Origin: an uncultured Flavobacteriaceae bacterium
GTDB lineage: Bacteria > Bacteroidota > Bacteroidia > Flavobacteriales > Flavobacteriaceae
Reading direction: 5' to 3'
Assembly (NCBI GenBank): GCA_947504035.1
Contig: CANNGA010000005.1
Coordinates: 186,001 to 250,000, forward strand
DNA: 64,000 nt
Shown here: piece after piece, positions 44,018 to 52,705 of the stretch
How positions within the stretch are numbered: the first letter of the stretch is position 1
Layout: each line of letters starts with the position of its first letter
Notes under the pieces: model-generated
Database searches by the model: none
Told to the model about the DNA's origin: nothing
Seen by the model: the letters and a program-made list of their open reading frames with translations, nothing else
Position numbers and translations under genes: made by a program

Positions 44018-44054
44018 CGCGCCCTATGGTATTGAAATACTACCATAGGGCGCG
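44018..44054 (-). terminator. Terminator of ridA
   Basis: A 14-bp stem, CGCGCCCTATGGTA pairing with TACCATAGGGCGCG, around a 9-base loop; on the minus strand it is followed by TTTTTTA. It lies 30 bp past the ridA stop. Confidence 0.88.
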
Positions 44055-44084
44055 CTTTATACAAACGTACAAAAAAGTGATGCA

Positions 44085-44465
44085 CTAAGCTTTTAAAGCT
44101 GTAACTTGAATTTCAATTTTCATTTTCTCATCCAATAACTTCGCTTCAAATGCAGTAGCAGCAGGCTTTACAGTACCTAAATATTTTTGAAGTACAGGCA
44201 AACACAATTCAAATTCTGAAGCATCTTTAATAATATACGTTATACGTACAATATCTGCCATACTCGAATTGGCCTTCTCCAAAGTTGTCTTGATATTTAG
44301 TAAACATTGTTCTGTTTGCTCGGCAATAGCATCGCTTATAGTCATATCACTATAATCGTATCCTGTTGTTCCTGATACAAATACCCAATCGCCTTGTACC
44401 ACGGCTCTAGAATAGCCCATTTTATCTTCAAATTCTGATCCCGAGCTTATTAATTCTCTTTTCAT
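44085..44465 (-). CDS. RidA-family protein, non-canonical active site
   Basis: 126 aa with a chorismate-mutase-like Rid fold (YSRAVVQGDWVFVSGTTGYD, QTEQCLLNIKTTLEKANSSM, EIQVTAL). The segment that carries the catalytic Arg in RidA (PARxxVxVxxLP) reads KPAATAFEAKLLDEK, so the Arg is absent. This places it in the Rid subfamilies without proven enamine deaminase activity. It sits between the T6SS cluster and the regulator with no clear link. Confidence 0.88.
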   Translation of the reverse strand: MKRELISSGSEFEDKMGYSRAVVQGDWVFVSGTTGYDYSDMTISDAIAEQTEQCLLNIKTTLEKANSSMADIVRITYIIKDASEFELCLPVLQKYLGTVKPAATAFEAKLLDEKMKIEIQVTALKA

Positions 44466-44590
44466 TTTTACAATTTATTTATATAATGATTTATTAGTAT
44501 TGTTTTAATACCATGGTGTATAATAGCTAAAAACCCTCACAATTTTAATTGCAAGGATGTTATGTGTTTTAGCTGTATACTGGACGTGTA

Positions 44591-45097
44591 TTACTGATTT
44601 CTATAAGCATCTAAATACCGATTACAGGTACTTAACTCATTAGACAAACGCTCTAGCTCTTGACTATACGATTCTAACTTTGCTTCTACATCTTCAAATG
44701 TTTTCAACTTTGTTTTTAACTCCTGAATGTCTACATAAGACTGTACTGAATTCACATACATATCATAATTATATGTAGAGTCTTTTTGAGGAATGCTTTT
44801 TTGCAATTCTACAATATTAGAATTGATAAGCGCATTAAAATATTGTGCATTTTGTCCTGGCACATCTAATGAATCGATTAAAGCTTTAATTTCATTCGCT
44901 TTAGTAGAAAATTTTTCTTGGTATATTTTTTCTTTATTTACAGCTTCTATTTTAGTTCGTAAAATTTTATTCTCTTTTGAAGGCAAACTGTTAAAGTCGA
45001 AAAAGGCTGCTAATAATATAAGTAGTATTGTGCCTAATAACAGTCCAGCAAACTTTAAAATACGAACTGTTCTTTCTTTTTTATTTTTAGGTTCCAT
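44591..45097 (-). CDS. tssO: T6SS(iii) membrane-complex protein TssO
   Basis: 168 aa with one N-terminal membrane helix (about 12-30, LLLGTILLILLAAFFDF) and a long periplasmic coiled coil. Length, topology and the conserved STYNYDMYVNSVQSYVD segment fit TssO, one of the TssNQOPR proteins that form the Bacteroidota-specific membrane anchor. It is the last gene of the minus-strand series tssE-F-P-K-O. Confidence 0.75.
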   Translation of the reverse strand: MEPKNKKERTVRILKFAGLLLGTILLILLAAFFDFNSLPSKENKILRTKIEAVNKEKIYQEKFSTKANEIKALIDSLDVPGQNAQYFNALINSNIVELQKSIPQKDSTYNYDMYVNSVQSYVDIQELKTKLKTFEDVEAKLESYSQELERLSNELSTCNRYLDAYRNQ

Positions 45098-45133
45098 GAT
45101 AGTATGTCTAATCTTTTAATAAGGGGTGATGCT

Positions 45134-46300
45134 CTAATCTAATAAAAAACTACGTCTTTGTTTTACATCCTGTTTGGCAACAACTTCTTCTTTTACAAAA
45201 ATATTCGAATCAGATTTTTTACCAATGTAATCGAGATCATCCAATTTCTTGAACAATGATAACATTATTTTTGAAAACTTAGACACTGTAGCTAAAGATA
45301 AATTAACATCATGGTGTATATAAGTCACATCTACCATATTTGCTAAGACATTTTCGAAGTCGCCTTGCGTGGTAGCACTCCAACTGGTAATATAATTAAC
45401 TAATTCTTCTTTTCCAGACCCTGTATAGACATCGATACTATTTTTCATGATACGCCCTAAACCTTGTAGTTTGGTAATCATCTTAACAGGAGATGCATTG
45501 CGATCTTCTAAAGTAAATTCTGGAAGTATCCCCGAGACATACTGCAATACATTTTGAGAAATACTAAGTACCATATACGCCAATTCATTGGTTTGTTTTT
45601 TCTGAAATATTTTTTGTATAATTTGTAACGCATGGCGCTCTATACTTCCAAAAAACACAAGCATTTCAGAATAAATATACACAAGATCGATATGGCTCTG
45701 TATCGAATAGGAAGGTGGGATATAATTGGTTACCAATGCAGGTATTCCATTTTCATTTTTTAGCTTCCCGATAACCAAATGCGTGCCGCCTAAAGCTGCT
45801 GTATTTAAACTATCTGCATCTATTACAGACAAGGTATACTTAGGTAAAACATGAGGATGTCTAGGAGGTTCCTCTTCATTAGCATCCCCAAAAGGCTGTT
45901 TTATATAAGGGTTAACCGCCAATATGATATAAAAATCTTCGGCATCGTTGTCTTTTAAGTTGACTAACGTTGTAATCTTTTCAAAACTACCGCTAGCCCC
46001 TAAAGTCGCATTAATAGCATCTGTAATGTATATATAATGGCCTTGCGAACTTACTGCTATACAATTATTAAGTTGGGCTTTTAGTGTTTGTTGTGCATCT
46101 AAAGACAAGACAATATCTTCAGGTTTATGCTTATAATCGGCTACAGCCAATAATCCATAACGGTTTGCATCTACAGTAACAGCTGTGCTTTTAGCGATTA
46201 AATCTATGGTGGCATTATCGGTGTCTTGGAAATGAGATTTTGTAATCTTCATCCCATCAACCCAATTTACAAAGCAATGATTTTTAGAACGTGATTCCAT
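45134..46300 (-). CDS. tssK: T6SS baseplate protein TssK
   Basis: 388 aa. The N-terminus VNWVDGMKITKSHFQDTDN matches the TssK start (W-x-GM-x-hxxxHFQ). TssK trimers link the baseplate to the membrane complex; the N-terminal shoulder resembles a phage receptor-binding protein. It begins 2 bp after the upstream gene ends. Length is a little short compared with proteobacterial TssK (about 440), as seen in subtype iii. Confidence 0.8.
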   Translation of the reverse strand: MESRSKNHCFVNWVDGMKITKSHFQDTDNATIDLIAKSTAVTVDANRYGLLAVADYKHKPEDIVLSLDAQQTLKAQLNNCIAVSSQGHYIYITDAINATLGASGSFEKITTLVNLKDNDAEDFYIILAVNPYIKQPFGDANEEEPPRHPHVLPKYTLSVIDADSLNTAALGGTHLVIGKLKNENGIPALVTNYIPPSYSIQSHIDLVYIYSEMLVFFGSIERHALQIIQKIFQKKQTNELAYMVLSISQNVLQYVSGILPEFTLEDRNASPVKMITKLQGLGRIMKNSIDVYTGSGKEELVNYITSWSATTQGDFENVLANMVDVTYIHHDVNLSLATVSKFSKIMLSLFKKLDDLDYIGKKSDSNIFVKEEVVAKQDVKQRRSFLLD

Positions 46301-46302
46301 AT

Positions 46303-47307
46303 TTAAAATAAGCTTTTAGAATAGTCAATAGAAATATATTCGATACAGTTTGTTTTTTTGTTTCGCAATATCTCTAAAGCCTTTATTTTTATATTTTTAC
46401 CTTGTATTTTACTACAAAATTCTACAAAAGTAAGTTGTTTCCCTTTAGTGTATACTGGTATTTCTAAGTTCCCACAAACATAAGGGTCAAAATCGCCTGC
46501 ATTGGCCTCTTCATCACTAACCTTTATAAGCATTTCTGCAAAGGCTTTTCTGCTAATTATGGTTTTCTCTATATTGGCCTGTTCGTTAAGGTTTGGGACA
46601 ACACTTACCGTTCCTACACCTCCTGGCTTAACAGGCAATCCCTTACTTTTTTTCTTTTTATGAGTCTTGATTTTTGGTGGTGGCAGGGCCATTCCACCGT
46701 TGCGAAGCACATTTATTTTCTTTTGTGTGCTGTATCTTGGATCGCCATTAACAATAAGCGTTACTGTTTTTAGACCTGGCGTTTTATAAGCATAGGTGGG
46801 GTTTTGGTAAGTAGAATTCACTGCTGCCGTTTCGCCAAAACGCCATTCCCAACTGGTTGCATTTTTAGTAAGATCTTTGGCCGAAAGCAGTTCTCCTACT
46901 TTTATGGTACTTGGTATTTCAAATGCTGCAATGCGCGAAGAATCTATAACAAAGCGTTTTTCGGCGATAACCACTGTTTTTGTATAATCGCAGCTGCCAT
47001 TTACTGTTAAGGTAATATCGTAAGTTCCTGGTGCTTCGTAAGTATGAAACGGGTTGGCATCATGTCTGTATTCAGAATCATCACCGAAATCCCATTCTAA
47101 ACGTTCTGCCTGTTCAGAAAAATCTTTAAACCTTATAATCTCACCAACGCGGTAATGCTTTGCTTGGATATCAAAATTAACGATTTCACAGGGTTTATGT
47201 GTGATTGCTTTAAAGCTAAAAACAGTCAAAGCGACTAACATGATCCCTGCAAGTAGGACTAAAATACTTTTATCTACACTTTTATTAATAGGTTGAGGTG
47301 TTTTCAT
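46303..47307 (-). CDS. PKD-domain membrane protein, candidate TssP of the T6SS(iii) anchor
   Basis: 334 aa. One membrane helix (about 14-32) is followed by two PKD domains in the periplasm: about 35-115 with LEWDFGDDSEY, and about 120-200 with WEWRFGE. A Pro/Lys linker (about 205-225) leads to a small C-terminal domain (240-334). Its place between tssF and tssK in a subtype-iii locus makes it a good candidate for TssP, though I assign that by position and layout and not by a motif unique to TssP. Confidence 0.65.
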   Translation of the reverse strand: MKTPQPINKSVDKSILVLLAGIMLVALTVFSFKAITHKPCEIVNFDIQAKHYRVGEIIRFKDFSEQAERLEWDFGDDSEYRHDANPFHTYEAPGTYDITLTVNGSCDYTKTVVIAEKRFVIDSSRIAAFEIPSTIKVGELLSAKDLTKNATSWEWRFGETAAVNSTYQNPTYAYKTPGLKTVTLIVNGDPRYSTQKKINVLRNGGMALPPPKIKTHKKKKSKGLPVKPGGVGTVSVVPNLNEQANIEKTIISRKAFAEMLIKVSDEEANAGDFDPYVCGNLEIPVYTKGKQLTFVEFCSKIQGKNIKIKALEILRNKKTNCIEYISIDYSKSLF

Positions 47308-47315
47308 CTATTTTT

Positions 47316-49151
47316 CTAATTTATGAGTAACTTATAAGGCAAAACATTTGTTGAACGTTCTTCCAAAAGTAACATTATATTATTTTTTAACATATCCCAT
47401 TCTATAGTTGGGGTAGGTACTGCCGCATTTTTAAAAATGCGAATCACTAAAGTAGGCAACTTGCCTTTGTTAAAAGCCTCATGCACTACAAACTCTTTGC
47501 GCACATCTACACGTTCAATTTTCTCGCCACAGATATCAAAACACAGCGCTTTAACGTCCTCTCGAGTCACAATACGCTCTTGAGACAGCACACTATGTCT
47601 GTATTTTAGCATTTGTTCTTTACTACTTAATGTATTGCGCCCTTGTAATGTAGGGGTTACCAAATAACAAGATTCACTATTTAATTCTGTGCCTTTATAG
47701 ACTTGTAAAGGCGTATTAGAGCGTATGGAATTTGCATCGCCCCCCACGGTAGACCAAAAATCTATAAAAATAGATTCTTTTTTATTATAAGGGTTAATAG
47801 AAACATAATGGGTATTTGCTTTCATTAAATTTGCTTCCTCTAATTTATTTTCTATTACAGAAATGATTTGGTTAAGCTTCCCCACATTGGTTTGTAAAAA
47901 ATCGCTACCAAACACAGAAAAAGCAGAACTTTCATTTTTTAATAAATCTATGAGATGCAATAGGTAATCTTTAGCTTTACGCGAATCTAATTTACTTACG
48001 TTTTCGGTTCTTAGCGCATAAGCTCCTTTGGTTTCTCCAACATTTTGCTCCCCTAATAGCGTGTAGGTTTTACCTGTATCGTTTGAGATTTTACGTATGT
48101 CTAAAAATAAATCTGAAGTACTAAAAGGCACAATATGCGTAAAGTGACTTAACTGATACGTTGTATGCTCTAATTTTCTATTTAAAACAGGAAACGTATT
48201 AAAAGAGGTATACACACTCTTTAATACGGCATTACTTAGTGTGCTAGGAAACACTACTTTTATCCAATGCAAACCCGACAAAGCGTCTCGTACCTCTTCG
48301 TTAACCGCTGCCATAACATCTGGTGTTTCTGTAGCAGCATTCAAGTTATGGTCTGAATTAAAAGAGATGTAATGTTGTTTGTAATTGGTCGCCGTTTGCT
48401 GCTCTATAGACAGCATTTTTTTAGAGGTCGCCGAAAGGCGTTTTTTAATGTAATTTGCATCATCGGCATGGCTGTCGTAATACCCTGCGCTCACTTCCAT
48501 TTTTTTACCGTTAAAATAAAAATCGGCCTGTCGCAACTGGTTATAAAACAACGCTGTATGTGACATATCACTCAGCTCGAAAAACAGCGAAGTGCCTTTT
48601 AAAGAAATGCGTTCTTCAGAAGCTGTTACGCCAATATATAAGGTAGATGGTGCAGCAGTATATCCCTTGGAAAACTGTACATTGCTTTTTTCTATCGCTT
48701 TAGACTGCGCTTCAAATTGCATCAAATGGTCTCCACTTAAAGCCGCTGCCACATAAGTGTCGACAAGTTTAAAAGAACGTATAGGTGATAAAAACACAGA
48801 TTTAAATGCAACCTGTCCTTCCTTATCTTTTATCCGTTTCTGCGTGTAAAACTGATGAATAGGCGTAATTCTAGTACTGGGTTCTGTTGGAGCTGCATGT
48901 ACAATCGCATTACACGGTTGCGCGCCATTAGAACTTTCTGGTGTCATGAGCTGGACCAACTTTTCTGTAAGTCGGTTTTGTGAACCATTAATTTCATGAG
49001 AAATCTTAGCCAGTTCAGAAGCACAAGCACCTATAAGTAATGAGACAATAGGATCAAAAGAACTTTCGATATCATTGGGACTAACTCCCCAAAGCTCGGC
49101 CGCCTTTTTCACCATTCTATGTTTTATATCTGTTTTAGTTTCTACCTTCAT
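47316..49151 (-). CDS. tssF: T6SS baseplate protein TssF
   Basis: 611 aa. The N-terminus (LWGVSPNDIESSFDPIVSLL) and the early LTEKLVQLMTPE segment match TssF of Bacteroidota. The second half shows SFNTFPVLNRKLEHTTYQLS, also typical. TssF with TssE, TssG and TssK forms the wedge of the baseplate. It starts one base after the tssE stop. Confidence 0.85.
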   Translation of the reverse strand: MKVETKTDIKHRMVKKAAELWGVSPNDIESSFDPIVSLLIGACASELAKISHEINGSQNRLTEKLVQLMTPESSNGAQPCNAIVHAAPTEPSTRITPIHQFYTQKRIKDKEGQVAFKSVFLSPIRSFKLVDTYVAAALSGDHLMQFEAQSKAIEKSNVQFSKGYTAAPSTLYIGVTASEERISLKGTSLFFELSDMSHTALFYNQLRQADFYFNGKKMEVSAGYYDSHADDANYIKKRLSATSKKMLSIEQQTATNYKQHYISFNSDHNLNAATETPDVMAAVNEEVRDALSGLHWIKVVFPSTLSNAVLKSVYTSFNTFPVLNRKLEHTTYQLSHFTHIVPFSTSDLFLDIRKISNDTGKTYTLLGEQNVGETKGAYALRTENVSKLDSRKAKDYLLHLIDLLKNESSAFSVFGSDFLQTNVGKLNQIISVIENKLEEANLMKANTHYVSINPYNKKESIFIDFWSTVGGDANSIRSNTPLQVYKGTELNSESCYLVTPTLQGRNTLSSKEQMLKYRHSVLSQERIVTREDVKALCFDICGEKIERVDVRKEFVVHEAFNKGKLPTLVIRIFKNAAVPTPTIEWDMLKNNIMLLLEERSTNVLPYKLLIN

Positions 49152-49152
49152 A

Positions 49153-49587
49153 CTATTGGTACGCTAAGGGCGCTATATAAAATTGTTCCACACAACTAAA
49201 TGCTTCATTGGTTTGTTTTACGATACCTGCTACCTTTATATTTACGCTTTTCTTTACACGATTATTATTCTCAGTACCTCTGTATTCATCCTGCGTCACC
49301 TTTACAGTTACTGTAATATCGGTTAAGCGTTTTTCATGCAGATAGAGTGTAGATTCTAAAGAATCACCAATAATATATCTAAGTTTATTGGTACTGGTAA
49401 GATTATCAAAATCAACATTCCAAACGTTACACCCAAATGTTGCATCAAAATTATACTCTCCAAAATGCGTTGTCGCAATGAGATGTACAAATTGCGCTAT
49501 AGACTGCTCTATAGTGCACACTTCAGGTTCATCGTTTTTTATGATTTTACCTACTTGTAACGGTAATTTGTAATAAGAAATAGCCAT
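49153..49587 (-). CDS. tssE: T6SS baseplate protein TssE (gp25-like)
   Basis: 144 aa from the ATG at 49587 (MAISYYKLPLQVGKI). The longer frame to 49665 adds a Phe-rich segment that is not part of the fold. It contains the gp25 pattern: HLIATTHFGEYNFDATFGCNVW, then a C-terminal beta segment. TssE initiates sheath assembly on the baseplate. It is the first gene of the minus-strand unit, divergent from the NlpC/P60 gene. Confidence 0.85.
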   Translation of the reverse strand: MAISYYKLPLQVGKIIKNDEPEVCTIEQSIAQFVHLIATTHFGEYNFDATFGCNVWNVDFDNLTSTNKLRYIIGDSLESTLYLHEKRLTDITVTVKVTQDEYRGTENNNRVKKSVNIKVAGIVKQTNEAFSCVEQFYIAPLAYQ

Positions 49588-49598
49588 ATCTGAGTGAA

Positions 49599-49606
49599 CA
49601 AAAGTA
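49599..49606 (-). promoter_or_regulatory. Candidate -7 element of the tssE-F-P-K-O unit
   Basis: CAAAAGTA is the reverse complement of TACTTTTG, a match to TAnnTTTG, 11 bp before the tssE start on the minus strand. The short distance also supports the 49587 start. Confidence 0.4.
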
Positions 49607-49701
49607 AACGAACTTCTGGTTTTAAAGAAAAAAAAACACATTTGTTTACCGATTTTTTTAATCAATTGGTAGAAATTTAAGATACAAGACCGAGAAATTT
49701 C

Positions 49702-49709
49702 TATTTTTG
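49702..49709 (+). promoter_or_regulatory. Candidate -7 element of the NlpC-tssG-tssN unit
   Basis: TATTTTTG matches TAnnTTTG and lies 15 bp before the NlpC/P60 start codon. With the element at 49599 it forms a divergent promoter pair. Confidence 0.45.
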
Positions 49710-49724
49710 TTCAAAAAGAAATAA

Positions 49725-50300
49725 ATGCAATTACTTAAATACTCCTACATTGCTTTAAGCTTAAGCTTAATCGCCTGTGGCAGCAGTAATATTCCAGATT
49801 TTAAAGAAGACAATGTGGTACTGCCTTCTAAGAAGAAAGTACTTCCTATTCAAAAAAAATACGCCGCTATTCTAGGCATTCCAGAACGGCAAGCCAAAAG
49901 CATTGCGCTTTACCGCTTTATAGATTCTTGGATGGGCACCACATATAAAATGGGAGGCGAAAATAAAGCCGGTATTGACTGCTCTTTTTTCTCTCAATTT
50001 TTATACCACGACGTTTACGATACGCTTATAGAGCGTACTGCCGAAAAACAATACTTAGCGCCCAATTCTGATAAGTTTATCGGTCAAGAATACATAAGAG
50101 AGGGCGATTTGTTATTTTTTAACCTTAGTGGTTCACAAGATGAAAAAATCACACACGTAGGTGTGTACATAGGTCATAATAAATTTGTACATTCCACCTC
50201 TCGTAGAACATCAGAAGGTCATAATGGCGTGCAAATAAGTGATTTTAAAGATCCACATTGGCAAAAACTATTTGTAGCCGCAGCCCGAAAAACAAAATAA
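49725..50300 (+). CDS. NlpC/P60 peptidoglycan hydrolase lipoprotein of the T6SS cluster
   Basis: 191 aa. A lipoprotein signal (LIACGSS, Cys18) precedes an NlpC/P60 domain (about 65-185). The catalytic Cys is in GIDCSFFSQF, the His in HVGVYIGH, and a third polar His follows in KFVHSTS. It should cleave peptide stems at the envelope. Its place between tssE and tssG suggests it opens the cell wall for assembly of the secretion machine rather than acting as an effector, because it carries a lipobox. Confidence 0.88.
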   Translation: MQLLKYSYIALSLSLIACGSSNIPDFKEDNVVLPSKKKVLPIQKKYAAILGIPERQAKSIALYRFIDSWMGTTYKMGGENKAGIDCSFFSQFLYHDVYDTLIERTAEKQYLAPNSDKFIGQEYIREGDLLFFNLSGSQDEKITHVGVYIGHNKFVHSTSRRTSEGHNGVQISDFKDPHWQKLFVAAARKTK

Positions 50301-50318
50301 TACAGGACATCTCATTTT

Positions 50319-51224
50319 TTGAAAACTTCAGTTAACGACATACAAACACAACTTGATGCCTTTTTCTTAAACTTAAAGGCAGAAGTTTTAGTCTCGGAAT
50401 TGCTAGAGCATGCAGACCTATCTTGGGAAGACATTATCGTACTTAACAAAAGCACCTTTAAAAGAGGCTACCGTAGAGATGTTATAGAGGCTAAAGTTAA
50501 TATTAACGATAAACTGGAACTACAAATTTCCAGAAACGGCATATACGACGCCTTACCTAAGGGGCTTTTTCATGTTCCCATTACTACAAGTACAGGTCTC
50601 ACCTTTAGTGAAATTAGGCAACGCAGCAAAAAAGAAGAAAAAGAAGCGCGTTTACTCTTTGCGCCCATAGAAAATGAGTTCTTTTACCAGCGTGTAGCTA
50701 TAGAACAGCATGAGCAACAGGTAGAACAAGAGCTATCTCATACCGACAGCTCTTTTTTAATCGACTTTTGGGGGGTTAAAGATTTGGTCGACCACAGCTA
50801 TGTCATGGCTTTGATAAAATTACTGCCATCGGCTCATAAAATTTCAAGAAGTAAATCATTATTAGCACATGCGCTTTCAGAAATTTTAAAAGAAACTATA
50901 ACTATTGAAAAAGTATACCTGCCCTTTGCTGCTAAAAAACCGCAAGAAGCAGAAGCTTTCGTTTTAGGAGCAAATACGGTACTTCACGCAGAAACCACGG
51001 ACGAGTTATACCCGCATTACAACATTATAATTACCTTATCTGACTTGAAAAACAAAGCCTTGTACGAAAAAAAAGGCGTTGGAATGCAGCTCATTGAAGT
51101 ATTTTGTAGTTACTTTGTACCCTTAGAAATCGATTGGTCCATTATATTGGAACACAACACAACGCACCCAAATATAACATTAAACACAGAGCAGGCTATT
51201 TTAGGCCTCTCTACAACACTATAA
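50319..51224 (+). CDS. tssG: T6SS baseplate protein TssG
   Basis: 301 aa from a TTG start 18 bp after the NlpC stop (no in-frame ATG fits the N-terminus). The N-terminal SWEDIIVLNKSTFKRGYRRDV, then LPKGLFHVP and the mid-protein DFWGVKDLVDHSYVMALIKLLP, are typical of Bacteroidota TssG. It completes the TssE/F/G/K wedge. The C-terminal end is shared with an overlapping spurious frame; tssN begins 11 bp later. Confidence 0.78.
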   Translation: MKTSVNDIQTQLDAFFLNLKAEVLVSELLEHADLSWEDIIVLNKSTFKRGYRRDVIEAKVNINDKLELQISRNGIYDALPKGLFHVPITTSTGLTFSEIRQRSKKEEKEARLLFAPIENEFFYQRVAIEQHEQQVEQELSHTDSSFLIDFWGVKDLVDHSYVMALIKLLPSAHKISRSKSLLAHALSEILKETITIEKVYLPFAAKKPQEAEAFVLGANTVLHAETTDELYPHYNIIITLSDLKNKALYEKKGVGMQLIEVFCSYFVPLEIDWSIILEHNTTHPNITLNTEQAILGLSTTL

Positions 51225-51235
51225 TTTTTTTACTT

Positions 51236-52096
51236 ATGTTTTTAATAATCGCCCCAGGTTTTTTAAAATTAGGACTTATCATGCTTATCCTAGGAGGACT
51301 CATTATGGGAGTTGTCTCTAAATTACGCAAACTATTTACTAAGAATAAAAAGAAATTCTTTATCTACACCATTGTTGTGCTTTTACTCTTTGCGCTTACG
51401 GCACTTTTGGCTAACGATAATGTACTGAACAACGCCCCCTTAAGTAACTTTATTTCGTTTCAAATACTATTTTTAGTTTTTGGTAGCGGTCATGTATGGG
51501 TACTTCGAAAATTTTTCCCAGACCTCAATACAGAACTCACCGATTTTTGGCCTGAGTTTATTTATACGATCGTCATCACGCTTTTTGGTCTTATTGGTTT
51601 TATGTGCGTTGTACAAGCCTTTAAAATAGAATACACCTACATCTTTCTAGCAGCTGGAATTTGCTTTATGATTCCGTTTTTAGGCACCAAGCTATACGAA
51701 TACGCTTTAGCTGTACCTGTGCCTGTGTATAAAACATGGGAATACCCTATAGATGCTAAAATTAAAGATCCTAAGGAAAATGAATTTAAAAATTTAAAGG
51801 TCATTTCTTTTGAATTTAATAAAAGCATAGACAGTGAAGAGATTAGTAATTTTAGACTAAAAGCACCAGAAGACATGGAATTTGGACGTCTCTTTTACTT
51901 TTTTATAAACGATTATAACGAAAGACATCCCGAACAGATTATTAACGTTACAGATAGTGATAATACCCCTTACAAATGGTCGTTCTTTTCCAAACCCAAT
52001 TGGATGGGTACTCGAAAACATTTCGATTTTAACAAAACCGTAGAATTTAATGGTATTGTAGAAGACGACGTAATAGTATGCCAAAGGGTACTCTAA
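51236..52096 (+). CDS. tssN: T6SS(iii) membrane protein TssN
   Basis: 286 aa from the ATG at 51236; a frame from 51134 runs through the end of tssG and adds no membrane character. Five hydrophobic segments in the first 165 residues are followed by a cytoplasmic domain (YKTWEYPIDAKIKDPKENEF, then RLFYFFINDYN). TssN connects the Bacteroidota membrane complex to the baseplate. TssQ and TssR, also expected, are not in the window. Confidence 0.78.
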   Translation: MFLIIAPGFLKLGLIMLILGGLIMGVVSKLRKLFTKNKKKFFIYTIVVLLLFALTALLANDNVLNNAPLSNFISFQILFLVFGSGHVWVLRKFFPDLNTELTDFWPEFIYTIVITLFGLIGFMCVVQAFKIEYTYIFLAAGICFMIPFLGTKLYEYALAVPVPVYKTWEYPIDAKIKDPKENEFKNLKVISFEFNKSIDSEEISNFRLKAPEDMEFGRLFYFFINDYNERHPEQIINVTDSDNTPYKWSFFSKPNWMGTRKHFDFNKTVEFNGIVEDDVIVCQRVL

Positions 52097-52123
52097 GTAG
52101 TATATACGTCTATTTAAATTAAA

Positions 52124-52175
52124 ATTTGGGCTACCACATATAGTTGCAATGCAAGTTATATAGGGTAGCCCAAAT
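52124..52175 (+). terminator. Hairpin terminator after tssN
   Basis: A 12-bp stem, ATTTGGGCTACC / GGTAGCCCAAAT, with a nested TTGC/GCAA stem in the loop and T-rich DNA after it. It lies 27 bp past the tssN stop. Confidence 0.7.
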
Positions 52176-52452
52176 AGTTTTAACCGCTTAGTGATAAGGT
52201 CTAAATTTAAGCAAATACCACAAGCCACTCCCCTACTCGCATAGCATACTATGACCTACAATGCGTACTGCAACCTTACAACAATTGCTTCCCATATACC
52301 TGTTCTATGTACAAAATGCTAAGGTCATTATTAAGAATAGGATCTCAAATTGAAATGTAAAATCTAAGAAACACATTTTTAGAATAGAGTCCCGCTACAA
52401 AAGTGCCTTACGCTAAGGCTAAAGCCCTGTAAAAAAAGCTATTACAATATGT
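52176..52452. other. Non-coding stretch between tssN and tssD
   Basis: Part of a 609-bp gap. No gene and no clear repeat; the right part leads into an attenuator-like structure and the hcp leader. Confidence 0.35.
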
Positions 52453-52512
52453 AAAGTCTTACATTACAACAACGTAAGACTTTTTTATCGATAAAACACA
52501 TAAGGTCTTACG
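52453..52512 (+). promoter_or_regulatory. Mutually exclusive hairpins upstream of tssD (attenuator-like)
   Basis: CGTAAGAC (52473-52480) can pair with GTCTTAC upstream (52456-52462) to give a hairpin followed by six T, a classic terminator. Alternatively it can pair with GTCTTACG downstream (52505-52512) to give an alternative stem that removes the terminator. The tssD start is about 190 bp further on. Confidence 0.5.
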
Positions 52513-52705
52513 TTTTATTAACAAACTATAATACAGCTATTTAACACTAAATCTTATCTTTTAAAACACAACACCATGCGTAAATTCACATAATTTAACA
52601 TTTTTGTACGCCCTTACATCATAAATTTTAATAGATTAGCAGCGTGTTAGTCACATTTATCATATTTATTATTATTATTTTTATTAACATTTAAAATTAA
52701 AATTT

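Noticed and set aside
49153-49665. TssE starting at 49665
   Set aside because: The first 26 residues (Phe-rich) cross the likely promoter of the operon and are not part of the gp25 fold.
49725-50300. The NlpC/P60 lipoprotein as a T6SS effector or as TssQ
   Set aside because: A lipobox argues against delivery as a toxin, and the enzyme domain is not known for TssQ.
51134-52096. TssN starting at 51134
   Set aside because: It would overlap tssG by about 90 bp and begin with a non-hydrophobic stretch; the ATG at 51236 starts directly with a membrane helix.
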